The notes under the pieces: model-generated
Told to the model about the DNA's origin: nothing
Seen by the model: the letters and a program-made list of their open reading frames with translations, nothing else
Databases searched by the model: none
Source: Solirubrobacterales bacterium
GTDB taxonomy: Bacteria > Actinomycetota > Thermoleophilia > Solirubrobacterales > Solirubrobacteraceae
Length of the DNA stretch: 42,778 nt
Direction of reading: 5' to 3'
Assembly: GCA_025964115.1 (NCBI GenBank)
Contig: JAOPZM010000163.1
Coordinates: 1 to 42,778, forward strand
Part shown: positions 18,610 to 25,900 of the stretch, one piece after another
Layout: each line of letters starts with the position of its first letter
How positions within the stretch are numbered: the stretch's first letter is position 1
Position numbers and translations under genes: made by a program

Positions 18610-19623
18610 ATGAGCTTCGTGCGCAAGGTCGCCGTCTGCGGCCTGACGACGACGATGGTGCTGGTGAGCGCTCCCGGCGCCCAGGCGGCCAATCCACCGG
18701 GCGGCGCGGTCGCGCCCGCCGGAGCGCAGGCGGGCGGCAGCGAATTCGCGGTTCCGGCGCGGCCGCGGGAAACACCCAGGCCGATCGTGACTGAACTCGT
18801 CGTCCCCAGAACGGCTCCCGCCGGCCGACTGCCGCGGGTGTCCCTCCGGATCGACGAGAAGGGCGTGAGCTCCGTCGCCGCGCTCGTCACGGTTACAGAC
18901 CTCACTACCCGCACGAGGGTGCTGTTCGTGTCGCTCGGCTGGGTGCGTACCGGACGCACCATCGCCGTGCAATGGCCCCGCAGCGCGGTGCTGAGGGCGG
19001 GCAGCTACCACGTGAGCGTCAACGCCCACGATCACCGCTCGGGGACGCTGCTGCGCAGGGCGCACGCCTCGGGTGTGGCCACTCTCACCGTCCTCGCCCC
19101 GGTGGCGCCTCCGCCGCAGCCATCGCCGCCGCCGGCGCCGAGCCCCCCTGTCAGCGAAGAAGGCGTGCCGACGCCGGCCCAGACCGTCGCGGCGGGCGCG
19201 GTCTTCCCGGTTGCCGGACCACACAGCTTCGGCGGCCCGGAAGGCCGCTTCGGCGCCCCGCGTGGCAACCACATCCATCAGGGCCAGGATGTGCTGACCG
19301 CCGAAGGCACGCCGATCGTCGCGCCGATGGCCGGCACGATCCTCACGGCGAGCTACCAGGCCGGCGGGGCCGGCTATTACGTCGCGGAGCACTCGGCCGT
19401 CTTCGACTTCATGTTCGCCCATTGCCAGGCCGAATCGCTCAGCGTGGTCACCGGGCAGAGCGTCTCGGCGGGACAGGTGCTCTGCCGGGCAGGGCAGACC
19501 GGCGATGCCACCACGCCGCACCTGCACTTCGAGATGTGGGTGGGCGGCTGGCACGCCTCGGCGGCCTCTCACCCGATCGATCCGCTGCCGTATCTGGAAG
19601 CCTGGGAACACCCGGGCGGCTGA
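18610..19623 (+). CDS. Secreted M23-family (LytM-like) peptidase
   Basis: The 337-residue product has a signal peptide (RKVAVCGLTTTMVLVSAPGAQA). A beta-rich middle region (about 60-155) reads like an Ig/fibronectin-type fold, a proline linker (PPPQPSPPPAPSPP) follows, and a C-terminal M23 domain ends the protein. Zinc ligands are visible as HxxxD in HQGQD (His223, Asp227) and the second His of HLHFE (His304/306). FAHCQ stands where many active M23 enzymes have YAHL. M23 enzymes cut peptidoglycan cross-links, and some catalytically weak members activate amidases. The motif residues appear intact, so activity is plausible. Confidence 0.87.
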   Translation: MSFVRKVAVCGLTTTMVLVSAPGAQAANPPGGAVAPAGAQAGGSEFAVPARPRETPRPIVTELVVPRTAPAGRLPRVSLRIDEKGVSSVAALVTVTDLTTRTRVLFVSLGWVRTGRTIAVQWPRSAVLRAGSYHVSVNAHDHRSGTLLRRAHASGVATLTVLAPVAPPPQPSPPPAPSPPVSEEGVPTPAQTVAAGAVFPVAGPHSFGGPEGRFGAPRGNHIHQGQDVLTAEGTPIVAPMAGTILTASYQAGGAGYYVAEHSAVFDFMFAHCQAESLSVVTGQSVSAGQVLCRAGQTGDATTPHLHFEMWVGGWHASAASHPIDPLPYLEAWEHPGG

Positions 19624-19638
19624 CACACCGAGGAGCGC

Positions 19639-19780
19639 TCAGGCGAGGGCCGCGTAGGCCGCCGCCTGGATGTCGCGGTGAACCTGCGGCGGCTCGGGGG
19701 ACTCGAACATGCGCTGCGAACGCGAGCAGGTCCTCGGCGGTCGACAGGAGGCCAGCTGCGCCGGCTACCCTGCGCTGTCG
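19639..19780 (-). pseudogene. Possible frameshifted C-terminal remnant on the minus strand
   Basis: Read leftward, one frame gives GLLSTAEDLLAFAAH and the neighbouring frame, starting at that point, gives MFESPEPPQVHRDIQAAAY followed by AALA and a stop at 19639. Joined by a single frameshift, these would form a plausible protein C-terminus. I do not recognise the family, and the evidence is limited to the protein-like composition. Confidence 0.25.
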
Positions 19781-19876
19781 AACCTTCGTCAAGACGTGCG
19801 CCGAGATGTTCCACGAGGTCGCTCGGGCGTTGCCGCATGAGCGGGTGGACCGGCGTACCTGGAATAGGAGGCCATC

Positions 19877-20119
19877 ATGTCTGCGTCCGCCCCGAATGAG
19901 CCCGTGAGCTACGAGGCCGACATCAAGCCGCTGTTCCGTGAACGCGACCGCAGCTCGATGCTGTCGCACTTCGATCTCTGGTCCCACGACGACGTCAGCG
20001 ACCACGCGACCGCCATCCTCGCTCAGCTGGAGCGGGGATCGATGCCCTGCGACGGTGCGTGGCCAGCAGATCGGGTCGAGGTCTTTCGAGGCTGGATGGA
20101 GCAGGGCCGTCCCGTCTAG
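19877..20119 (+). CDS. Small conserved-looking acidic protein (80 aa), function unknown
   Basis: A soluble 80-residue protein with a strong ribosome-binding site (AGGAGG about 6 bp before the ATG). It contains SYEADIKPLFRERDRSSML near the N-terminus and GSMPCDGAWPADRVEVFRGW near the C-terminus. These resemble the pattern VSFADDIKPLF...GxMPCDGxWPxxxVxxFxxW in small proteins and in domains attached to cytochrome-c-like modules, but no heme CxxCH motif is present. There is no signal peptide. It is the last gene before the tRNA-Phe array. I infer that it is a real gene; its function is unknown. Confidence 0.7.
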   Translation: MSASAPNEPVSYEADIKPLFRERDRSSMLSHFDLWSHDDVSDHATAILAQLERGSMPCDGAWPADRVEVFRGWMEQGRPV

Positions 20120-20209
20120 CCGACAAGGCGCGGCTCGATGGGCAGTAGCGAGGGGGTAATCTTGAGGCGAATGTCACTGCTCTCAGCCTCGTTGGCGAGC
20201 AGGGCGCGC

Positions 20210-20282
20210 GGCGAGATAGCTCAGTTGGTAGAGCACACGACTGAAAATCGTGGTGTCCCCAGTTCGAGTCTGGGTCTCGCCA
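20210..20282 (+). tRNA. tRNA-Phe (GAA)
   Basis: A complete 73-nt cloverleaf. The acceptor stem GGCGAGA pairs with TCTCGCC, the D stem is GCTC/GAGC, the anticodon stem CACGA/TCGTG encloses loop CTGAAAA with anticodon GAA, the T stem is CCCAG/CTGGG with loop TTCGAGT, and the discriminator is A. CCA is not encoded. Its 3' 42 bases plus the next T recur five more times downstream as truncated copies, marking it as an integration target. Confidence 0.97.
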
Positions 20283-20283
20283 T
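20241..20283 (+). repeat. attachment core 1 (3' part of the intact tRNA-Phe)
   Basis: The 43-bp core runs from C32 of the anticodon loop through the discriminator base plus one T. Here it is part of the functional tRNA gene and carries the A/T pair at the inner T-stem position (CCCAG/CTGGG). Confidence 0.9.
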
Positions 20284-20294
20284 TCCGCAGTTCT

Positions 20295-20303
20295 GCCTGC
20301 AAA
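20295..20303 (+). repeat. right-arm motif GCCTGCAAA of cassette 1
   Basis: It begins 12 bp after the end of core 1 and is the reverse complement of the left-arm motif. The same motif sits at the same distance after core 4 (27334) and, shortened to GCCTGC, 10 bp after core 5 (30797). Confidence 0.65.
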
Positions 20304-20842
20304 CAGGCGCCTTTCGCTCCGGCATGGATCGGCGGCCTTGCGTGCGTGATTGGGACCGTGAGGATTCGCCGCGGACCGAAAACGCCCTACTTTCGGCGGT
20401 TCTAACGCCTGGTGCGGTCATTTGGCTGTGATGGCTATGTCGACGGCCTCCACGAAACGGCTTGCTTGTGCGGTTCTTCGAGCGGTGACGGCGGGGACTC
20501 GAACGGAGCACACCACGACAGGATTCCTGGTGTGCTCCGCTTGAGGGCCGCCGAGCACTGGGACGTATGCGGGTTCCTAAATCTTGCTCGGAAGATGTCC
20601 CTCCAGGGCCCCTCAATGGACCTATGTGTAGCGCGATGAGAAGCTGCGCAAGCGACTGTCGACGTGCTGAGCACGCTCGCAAGGCTGAGCGAGCAGGCGC
20701 GAGGCCATCGTCCCGATGCAGAACCGAGGCCGCGCGGCGGCGCTCAAGGCATATACTCCATCGCTCACAAGTGGCGGGACGCCACGCGGAGGGGTTCGTG
20801 GAGACGTTGCGTCGCGAATTACGCGACTGAGGGGGGTTCCTC
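20304..20842. other. Non-coding stretch of cassette 1
   Basis: No convincing gene is present in 540 bp. It holds a perfect 12-bp inverted repeat (20504-20539) and a smaller palindrome GTCGCG-AATTA-CGCGAC (20811-20827) just before the start codon of the cargo gene. Confidence 0.6.
20504..20539. repeat. Perfect 12-bp inverted repeat
   Basis: CGGAGCACACCA (20504-20515) and TGGTGTGCTCCG (20528-20539) are separated by 12 bases. There is no T-run on either side. It could be an operator, a recombinase or transposase site, or an old terminator. Confidence 0.6.
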
Positions 20843-22483
20843 ATGTCTGTTGGACGAATGGGTGCGCGGACCCGCGATGACCGGCTTGCGGGCGTCCCGC
20901 TGGCCGAATGCTGCAAGCCGGGGACGCAGAGCACGCTGGCCGAAGGAACTAAGACGTTCACGCCCGAAGGCAGCAGACGGTCAGGGCGTCCCTGGCGTTG
21001 TGGTTTCGGAGCGGTCCTAGCGGTGACGTTTGTGCTCTCCGTCACGGGCAGCGCGTGGGCGGCGACCGCCTGGGTCTACGTCGCCAACCAAGGAAGCGGC
21101 ACGGTGACGCCGATCGAAGCCGCGACCAACAAACCCGGCGCCGAAATCAAAGTCGGCACCCTGCCGGCAGGCGTTGCGGTCACCCCCGACGGCAAGACTG
21201 CCTACGTCGCCAACGATTTAAGCGGCACGGTGACGCCGATCGAAGTGGCGACCAACAAACCCGGCCCCGAAATCAAAGTCGGTGGCGAACCGCGCGCGGT
21301 TGCGGTTACTCCCGACGGCAAGACTGCCTACGTCGCCAACCAAGGAAGCGGCACGGTGACGCCGATCGAAGTGGCGACCAACAAACCCGGCCCCGAAATC
21401 GGAGTCGGTTCCAATCCGGTTGGGATTGCGGTCACTCCCGACGGTAAAACGGCCTACGTCGCCAACTTCGAAAGCGGCACGGAAAGCAGCACGGTGACGC
21501 CGATCGAAGTGGCGACCAACAAACCCGGCCCCCCAATCAAAGTCGGTGGCGAACCGATTGGGATTGCGGTCACTCCCGACGGTAAAACGGCCTACGTCGC
21601 CAACGCGGCAAGCGGCACGGTGACGCCGATCGAAGTGGCGACCAACAAACCCGGCGCCGAAATCAAAGTCGGTGGCGAACCGTTTGGGGTTGCGGTCACC
21701 CCCGACGGCAAAACGGCCTACGTCGCCAACTTGGGAAGCGGCACGGTGACGCCGATCGAAGTGGCGACCAACACACCCGGCCCCGAAATCAAAGTCGGTT
21801 TCGGTCCGTTTGGGGTTGCGGTCACCCCCGACAGTAAAACGGCCTACGTCGCCAACTCGGCAAGCGGCACGGTGACGCCGATCGAAGTGGCGACCAACAA
21901 ACCCGGCGGCGAAATCACAGTCGGCAGCGAGCCGGGAGGCATTGCGGTCACCCGGATTTTTCAGGCGCCGACGGTCACGAAAGTCTCGGCGACTTCCGGC
22001 CCGGTCACCGGCGATAAAGTCGTGACGATCACCGGCACGAATCTCAGCCCTGCCGCAGCCGTGGAATTCGGCGGCGTACCCGCCAACACATATTTCATCA
22101 ACGAAGCCGCGACCGAAATCGCTGCTCTCTCCCCCGTGCGGGAAGTAGCTGGCACGGTCGATGTGACCGTGAGAACCCCAGGCGGCACGAGCAAAACCAC
22201 GACGAAAGACCACTACAAGTACCTGCCGGTGATCACCAGCATTAAACCCAACAGCGGTCCAGCGGGTGTCGAACAGCAGGTGGAAATCCTCGGTGCTGGG
22301 TTCAAGCCGGCAGGATCTGAAATCTTCTTCGGGGCGACGTTCGCCGGCAATGCCGAATGCTTCACGCCTACCTTCTGCGCTGCGTACTCGCCTGCACTGC
22401 CGAAAGGGAAATTCGAAGTCAAGGTCAAGGTCAACGGCCTCACGACCATAAAAACCAAAGCGGCACTGTTTACATCGTTCTAG
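20843..22483 (+). CDS. Secreted seven-bladed beta-propeller (YVTN/NHL type) plus two IPT/TIG domains
   Basis: The 546-residue product has an unusually long N-terminal region and a signal-like segment (about 54-73, GFGAVLAVTFVLSVTGSAWA). Seven repeats of about 42 residues follow, with the pattern TAYVAN-SGTVTPIEVATNKPG-EIKVG-P-GVAVTPDGK, enough for a closed seven-bladed propeller. Two IPT/TIG immunoglobulin-like domains follow (from about residue 375, SGPVTGDKVVTITGTNLSP, and about 460, NSGPAGVEQQVEILGAGF). These proteins are exported and bind ligands or surfaces; no catalytic motif is seen. The repeats are almost identical at DNA level, so they duplicated or homogenised recently. It is the only gene of cassette 1. 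Confidence 0.85.
   Translation: MSVGRMGARTRDDRLAGVPLAECCKPGTQSTLAEGTKTFTPEGSRRSGRPWRCGFGAVLAVTFVLSVTGSAWAATAWVYVANQGSGTVTPIEAATNKPGAEIKVGTLPAGVAVTPDGKTAYVANDLSGTVTPIEVATNKPGPEIKVGGEPRAVAVTPDGKTAYVANQGSGTVTPIEVATNKPGPEIGVGSNPVGIAVTPDGKTAYVANFESGTESSTVTPIEVATNKPGPPIKVGGEPIGIAVTPDGKTAYVANAASGTVTPIEVATNKPGAEIKVGGEPFGVAVTPDGKTAYVANLGSGTVTPIEVATNTPGPEIKVGFGPFGVAVTPDSKTAYVANSASGTVTPIEVATNKPGGEITVGSEPGGIAVTRIFQAPTVTKVSATSGPVTGDKVVTITGTNLSPAAAVEFGGVPANTYFINEAATEIAALSPVREVAGTVDVTVRTPGGTSKTTTKDHYKYLPVITSIKPNSGPAGVEQQVEILGAGFKPAGSEIFFGATFAGNAECFTPTFCAAYSPALPKGKFEVKVKVNGLTTIKTKAALFTSF
21062..21957 (+). repeat. Seven tandem 126-bp propeller repeats
   Basis: The units encode the blades of the secreted propeller. 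They share long identical stretches such as the block encoding GTVTPIEVATNKPG. Blade 4 is four residues longer (ESGTESSTVTP). Confidence 0.85.
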
Positions 22484-22504
22484 GTCCACGCCTCTAAACA
22501 GCAT

Positions 22505-22537
22505 CCGGCGGCCCGGCCCTCGCGGTCGGGCCGCCGG
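22505..22537 (+). terminator. GC-rich hairpin after the propeller gene
   Basis: CCGGCGGCCCG (22505-22515) and CGGGCCGCCGG (22527-22537) form an 11-bp perfect stem about 20 bp after the stop codon. No T-run follows, as is common in high-GC actinobacteria. Confidence 0.6.
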
Positions 22538-22649
22538 GGTGTCGGATATTCCCAGTGGTGGTTCGTGCCCGCGGGCAGAGGCCACTCCAAGTTGTGCTTT
22601 ACGAACAGAGCAGGCGTCTGGTCGGCGGCTGCGCTCACGACCGGGATCG

Positions 22650-22702
22650 GACGAGGAGGAGCAGCCCGGGCCGGAGCTGGGGTCGCACTCGCTTTGCTGC
22701 CC
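22650..22702 (+). repeat. Subterminal block shared with cassette 3 (copy 1)
   Basis: About 53 bp starting GACGAGGAGGAGCAGCC and ending in CGCTTTG plus a C-rich run. A diverged copy lies at 27222-27274 in cassette 3. No gene covers either copy. Confidence 0.55.
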
Positions 22703-22731
22703 AAGCAGAGGTCGCAAGCAGCAAGCGAAAT

Positions 22732-22755
22732 GGACGTGGCGGTCTCGCCACGTCC
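22732..22755 (+). terminator. Perfect 10-bp hairpin near the end of cassette 1
   Basis: GGACGTGGCG and CGCCACGTCC pair over the loop GTCT and are followed by TTAAG. It is a terminator-like structure about 110 bp before core 2; it could instead belong to the attachment region. Confidence 0.45.
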
Positions 22756-22780
22756 TTAAGCCGCAGGTAACTACGGCAAT

Positions 22781-22867
22781 CTACGGGTATCGACGTAGAG
22801 CACGCGCGATCAGCGAGCCGCCGATTTGCAGGCCCTTTCTGTCTTTTCCGGCACCAATTGCCCGTCC
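22781..22867 (+). repeat. Left arm type A, copy 1
   Basis: These 87 bp directly before core 2 align without gaps to 32746-32832 before core 6, with about 12 mismatches counted by eye. They contain GATTTGCAGGCC, in which TTTGCAGGC starts exactly 43 bp before the core. Confidence 0.75.
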
Positions 22868-22910
22868 CTGAAAATCGTGGTGTCCCCGGGCCGAGTCCGA
22901 GTCTCGCCAT
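22868..22910 (+). repeat. attachment core 2 (tRNA-Phe 3' fragment, decayed)
   Basis: A copy of the 43-bp core with substitutions in the T loop and stem (GGGCCGAGTCCGAG where intact copies have GGTTCGAGTCCGGG). No D arm or 5' acceptor strand precedes it, so it is not a tRNA gene. Confidence 0.85.
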
Positions 22911-22925
22911 TGCTTGGCGTGGGCT

Positions 22926-23200
22926 CTACGGTCCGGTGGTTGTCCGGAGGCCCGGACTGACGATGCGGGTCTCGTACGCGAGGACGACTGTTTGGACGCG
23001 GTCGCGGACGCCAAGCTTGATCAGGATGCGGGTGGCGCGGGTCGTGACGGTCGTCTCACCGACGATCAATTCGGTGGCGATCTCGGCGTTTGTCTCGCCG
23101 GTCGCGAGCAGCCGGAACACCTCGAGGTCGCGGGGAGTGAGCTCGTCGAGACCGGGTGCCTTCTCGACAGGGGATCGCGTGCTCCGCCGATCTGCGGCGT
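22926..23200 (-). pseudogene. LuxR/NarL-type DNA-binding domain fragment
   Basis: Read leftward, this encodes EKAPGLDELTPRDLEVFRLL, then ATGETNAEIATELIVGETTV and TTRATRILIKLGVRDRVQTV, the linker and helix-turn-helix of a NarL-type response regulator. The receiver domain is absent: an in-frame stop lies about 10 codons upstream, near the end of the DUF899 gene. The fragment is truncated at its 5' side, most likely by recombination within the cassette. A GTG at 23120 could still produce a bare 64-residue helix-turn-helix protein. Confidence 0.75.
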
Positions 23201-23207
23201 GAGGCCG

Positions 23208-23939
23208 TTAGAGGTAGTCCAGCCCCGGGAAGTTCGGCTCCTCGCCGCGACCGGCGGGCGTCGTGTCGAGCACATGCCAAAGCGGCCAGATCAGGTCTAC
23301 ATGCCGGGTCTCCTCCCCCGGCGGACCTTTGGCGAAAAGCAGCTCGGAGGCCCAGAAGTGTCGGATCTCCTCGCCTTCGCGGACGAACACGTTGAGGATC
23401 GGAAGCTGCTCGCCTTCTGCCGTCTCGGCGTGGTAGTTCCGGTTGTAGGCGTTATTGCGCGAGGACAGCACCCGCAGGTTGCGCCAGCCGCGCTCCTCGG
23501 CGAACGTTCGGACCCGGTCGCGAGCGGCCTTCGCGACCACCGCTAGGCTCAGGCGTTGTGCCAGGTGAGGCGCCGCGCCGTCGAGCCCGTCGAGGATTGA
23601 CGTGCATGAGGGGCATAGGGTCTCGGTGAGTGGCCACGAAGCGGTTTCGCCGCTGACAGCCCCCGGACGCGGGTCACCGGAGTAGCGCGGGAACATGAAG
23701 CTATAGATCACGAGTGTGGTCGTTTCAGGAGAGAAGAGTTCGGAGAGCCGGACCTCCTTGCCGTCGACGGTCTCAAAGCGGTAGTCGTCGGGAATGCTTC
23801 CTCCGAGCGGCAGAGCACGCCGCTGGGTTACGATCCTCTCGATCATCCGGCGAAGCTCGATCTCAGCCTCGAGCAAACGGTCGCGCTCCCGGCGATACTC
23901 GTCGGACTCTCCGGGGAAGCGGACGTGATGAAGGCTCAC
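23208..23939 (-). CDS. DUF899 (thioredoxin-like) family protein
   Basis: A 243-residue protein of the DUF899 family, often annotated as thioredoxin-like and of unknown biochemical role. Characteristic stretches are ALPLGGSIPDDYRFET, LVIYSFMFPRY, LCPSCTSILDGLDG with a CxxC pair in the thioredoxin active-site position, and NAYNRNYHAE. The start is a GTG at 23939 with AGGAGC upstream; no in-frame ATG is better placed. It precedes the LuxR fragment and follows the VOC gene by 20 bp on the same strand, so VOC and DUF899 probably form an operon. Confidence 0.8.
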   Translation of the reverse strand: MSLHHVRFPGESDEYRRERDRLLEAEIELRRMIERIVTQRRALPLGGSIPDDYRFETVDGKEVRLSELFSPETTTLVIYSFMFPRYSGDPRPGAVSGETASWPLTETLCPSCTSILDGLDGAAPHLAQRLSLAVVAKAARDRVRTFAEERGWRNLRVLSSRNNAYNRNYHAETAEGEQLPILNVFVREGEEIRHFWASELLFAKGPPGEETRHVDLIWPLWHVLDTTPAGRGEEPNFPGLDYL

Positions 23940-23959
23940 CTCATGCTCCTGTTGCCATC

Positions 23960-24388
23960 CTACCCACGCGTCGCGCCCTCGCGGACCGGCTGGGCGATCC
24001 CGATGAGGTTACCCTCGCTGTCGTAGAAGAAAGTGCCGAGCTCGCCCGTGCCCTTGCTCGAGTAGTTGTCGGGAGCGGCGATCGTGTCGCCGCGAACCTC
24101 GAAGCCAGCCATCTCGAAGCGCTCGAACGTCACACCGCGGGCTCGCAGATCGGCCAGGGTGGCCTCGAGGTCCTCGACCTCAAAGGCCATCTGAGTCGAT
24201 GCTCCGGACGGCGCTCCCGCCGAGCTGAAGAGATGGAACTCGCTCGGCCCGCACACGTAGCGCAGGCCGCCGGTGCTCTGCTCGACCGGCTCGAGCCCGA
24301 GCTTGTCGCGGTAGAAGGCGCGCGCTCGCTCCAGGTCCTGAGCGGGGAGCTTTGTGACGGTGTGGGCGTTGCTCAGCGATCCGGGCAT
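23960..24388 (-). CDS. VOC (glyoxalase/bleomycin-resistance fold) protein
   Basis: A 142-residue VOC protein with two beta-alpha-beta-beta-beta modules. The first begins at VTKLPAQDLERARAFYRDKL and the second at MAFEVEDLEATLADLRARGV; the C-terminal strand reads LGTFFYDSEGNLIGIAQ with the usual Glu/Asp position. Members are dioxygenases, isomerases or antibiotic-binding proteins, and the sequence does not decide which. The ATG at 24388 has a good AAGGAGA site 6 bp upstream. It is the first gene of the presumed two-gene operon with DUF899. Confidence 0.8.
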   Translation of the reverse strand: MPGSLSNAHTVTKLPAQDLERARAFYRDKLGLEPVEQSTGGLRYVCGPSEFHLFSSAGAPSGASTQMAFEVEDLEATLADLRARGVTFERFEMAGFEVRGDTIAAPDNYSSKGTGELGTFFYDSEGNLIGIAQPVREGATRG

Positions 24389-24483
24389 GGTCGTCTCCTT
24401 TGGGCGATCATGGTGTTAGGTATGGGACGCGGCGACGCCGCTGACGAAACTCGTCTCCGTTTGGTTGCCTTGGCCACGCGGCG

Positions 24484-24735
24484 GTGACCTCGAGAGGTGC
24501 GCTGCCGGCGTGGGACGATGTGCTCGTGAGAGCGCTCGCAGACTGGTTCGCGGAACGCAGCGCGAGAGGGATGCTCACGCGGATGCTCGGGGCATGGCTG
24601 CTCGTCGGGCTGCCAGTGATCGTCGCCAGAATCTGGTGGTCCGTCGCGGCGGCGATCGTGGTCTTCGCCGTCACCTTGACGCTGTACGTCGGCGCCGTGG
24701 TACACCATCTTCGCACGCACCCCCGGCCGGGTTGA
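24484..24735 (+). CDS. Putative small membrane protein (83 aa)
   Basis: The frame encodes an amphipathic N-terminus followed by two hydrophobic helices (GAWLLVGLPVIVARIWW and VAAAIVVFAVTLTLYVGAVV) and a basic tail (HHLRTHPRPG). The start is uncertain: GTGs at 24484, 24520 and 24526 are in frame and none has a strong ribosome-binding site. I recognise no family. The membrane-like pattern and fit between neighbours support it moderately. Confidence 0.45.
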   Translation: MTSRGALPAWDDVLVRALADWFAERSARGMLTRMLGAWLLVGLPVIVARIWWSVAAAIVVFAVTLTLYVGAVVHHLRTHPRPG

Positions 24736-24947
24736 CGGGACGAAGATTATGCTCGCGAGCGGGCGCACGCAACAGTAGGGATGCCAGACGGCGCGCCCGT
24801 CTCCACGTGGAGCTCTTGGCGCGATGATCGTCGCCCCGGTGTGACCGACGAGCGAGCGACCTCGCAACTGGCTCGATGAGTAGAGCGAGCTGCCGCCCGC
24901 CGTCGAATGGGCTCACTCAAGGTCGTGCAGTGCCGTCCGCGAACCGA
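24736..24947. other. Non-coding stretch of cassette 2 before the left arm
   Basis: Together with the arm and core, about 490 bp up to the cupin gene are without a gene. I see no RNA or promoter here other than the attachment structure. Confidence 0.5.
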
Positions 24948-25086
24948 ATGGGACCTGCGCCACGTCTCAGGTCCCAAACCCACGGGGAAGTAACGGAAAC
25001 TACGGGGATTGTCGCGCCAGCCCGGCATTCACGAACATCGCGATTTGCAGGCCATTTGCGGCCAAATCGCGACCCTCGCCCGACAG
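24948..25086 (+). repeat. Left arm type B, copy 1
   Basis: These 139 bp before core 3 match 30606-30744 before core 5. Shared parts are a GGGACCTG/CAGGTCCC hairpin (24950-24975), the run of ACGGGGAA, ACGGAA and ACGGGGA direct repeats, and GATTTGCAGGCCATTT; TTTGCAGGC begins exactly 43 bp before the core. Confidence 0.75.
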
Positions 25087-25129
25087 CTGAAAATCGTGGT
25101 GTCCCCAGTTCGAGTCTGGGTCTCGCCAT
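25087..25129 (+). repeat. attachment core 3 (tRNA-Phe 3' fragment)
   Basis: Identical by eye to core 1 over all 43 bp, including the A/T inner T-stem pair (CCCAG/CTGGG). There is no 5' half of a tRNA before it. Confidence 0.88.
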
Positions 25130-25228
25130 TTCCAAAGGTGCCCCGGTTTTCTAGCGAACAGACGAATGATTCGAGCGGTGGCGTCGCGCTGTTGCTGGCT
25201 CATCGTTGTCTCGACCGGTTTTCCCAGA

Positions 25229-25789
25229 TCAGGGCTTCGGCTCGCCGAGCAGCAGTTCGGTCCGGTACTTCGGGGCCAGTGCGGTCGCCTTGGCGATGAA
25301 CGCGCCGGTGGCAGCATCGTCGAGCGCCGGTGGAGCCTCGGTTCGGTGCCCGACCGGCACGCCGACCTCCTTGAAGAACTCCTCCTGGCCTGCGGGCGAG
25401 CAGAGGCACAGCAGGCGTGCAGGGCATTCGGAGACGTTCCGGAAAACGTGCGGCGCGTTGGCGGGCACATTGATCGTGTCGCCCGTCGTCGCAACGGCGC
25501 TGACGCCGCGGAACGTGAGTTCGATCTCGCCGTCAAGAATGGTGAACATCTCCTCGAAGTCGTGACGGTGGGGCGGCGGCCCGCCGCCCGGCGGGACGTG
25601 CATGTCGATCAACGTGTAGCGCCCAGCGGTGTCGGCTCCGGACGCAAGGATGGTGTAGGTGTCGCCAACCACTCCGAGGTGAGGCAACGAGTCATCGGTG
25701 TCGGGGCTCACGTGCGTCAGGACCCGCCCAGGGTCATCGGCGGGGACCGGTCCTGGCGGCTTCGACTCGGCGGGTGAGCTGTCGTTCAT
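25229..25789 (-). CDS. Cupin-domain protein
   Basis: A 186-residue single-domain cupin. The metal-binding motif is HRHDFEEMFTILDGEIEL (HxH with a following Glu), and motif 2 is seen as NVPANAPHVFRN with its His. A hydrophilic N-terminal leader of about 40 residues precedes the barrel. The ATG at 25789 has GAGGAG upstream. Such small cupins are dioxygenases, isomerases or binding proteins, and no assignment is possible. It lies in the same direction as the SnoaL-like gene, 111 bp downstream of it. Confidence 0.8.
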   Translation of the reverse strand: MNDSSPAESKPPGPVPADDPGRVLTHVSPDTDDSLPHLGVVGDTYTILASGADTAGRYTLIDMHVPPGGGPPPHRHDFEEMFTILDGEIELTFRGVSAVATTGDTINVPANAPHVFRNVSECPARLLCLCSPAGQEEFFKEVGVPVGHRTEAPPALDDAATGAFIAKATALAPKYRTELLLGEPKP

Positions 25790-25900
25790 CGGGCGCTCCT
25801 CTATCGTGGGCTAAGCGGTCGAAATCGTCCTTTTATGACCTGGAGCCTACGGTCAGCTGAAGCCGCCGTCCACTCCCCGGCCGGCCGACATCCCTCGCGA

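Larger units (their letters stand above)
20284..22910 (+). mobile_element. tRNA-Phe cassette 1 (beta-propeller/IPT cargo)
   Basis: A 2.6-kb segment bounded by core 1 and core 2. It has a right-arm motif GCCTGCAAA 12 bp inside its left edge (20295) and the left-arm motif TTTGCAGGC 43 bp before its right core (22825), so both predicted recombinase arms are present. It carries one large gene for a secreted protein and no integrase. It is interpreted as a non-autonomous integrated element. Confidence 0.65.
22911..25129 (+). mobile_element. tRNA-Phe cassette 2 (DUF899, VOC, small membrane protein)
   Basis: A 2.2-kb segment between cores 2 and 3. Its right end has a type-B left arm with TTTGCAGGC (25044); its left end lacks a recognisable right-arm motif, so it may be eroded. 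It carries a response-regulator fragment, a DUF899 gene, a VOC gene and a small membrane protein gene, with no integrase. Confidence 0.6.
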
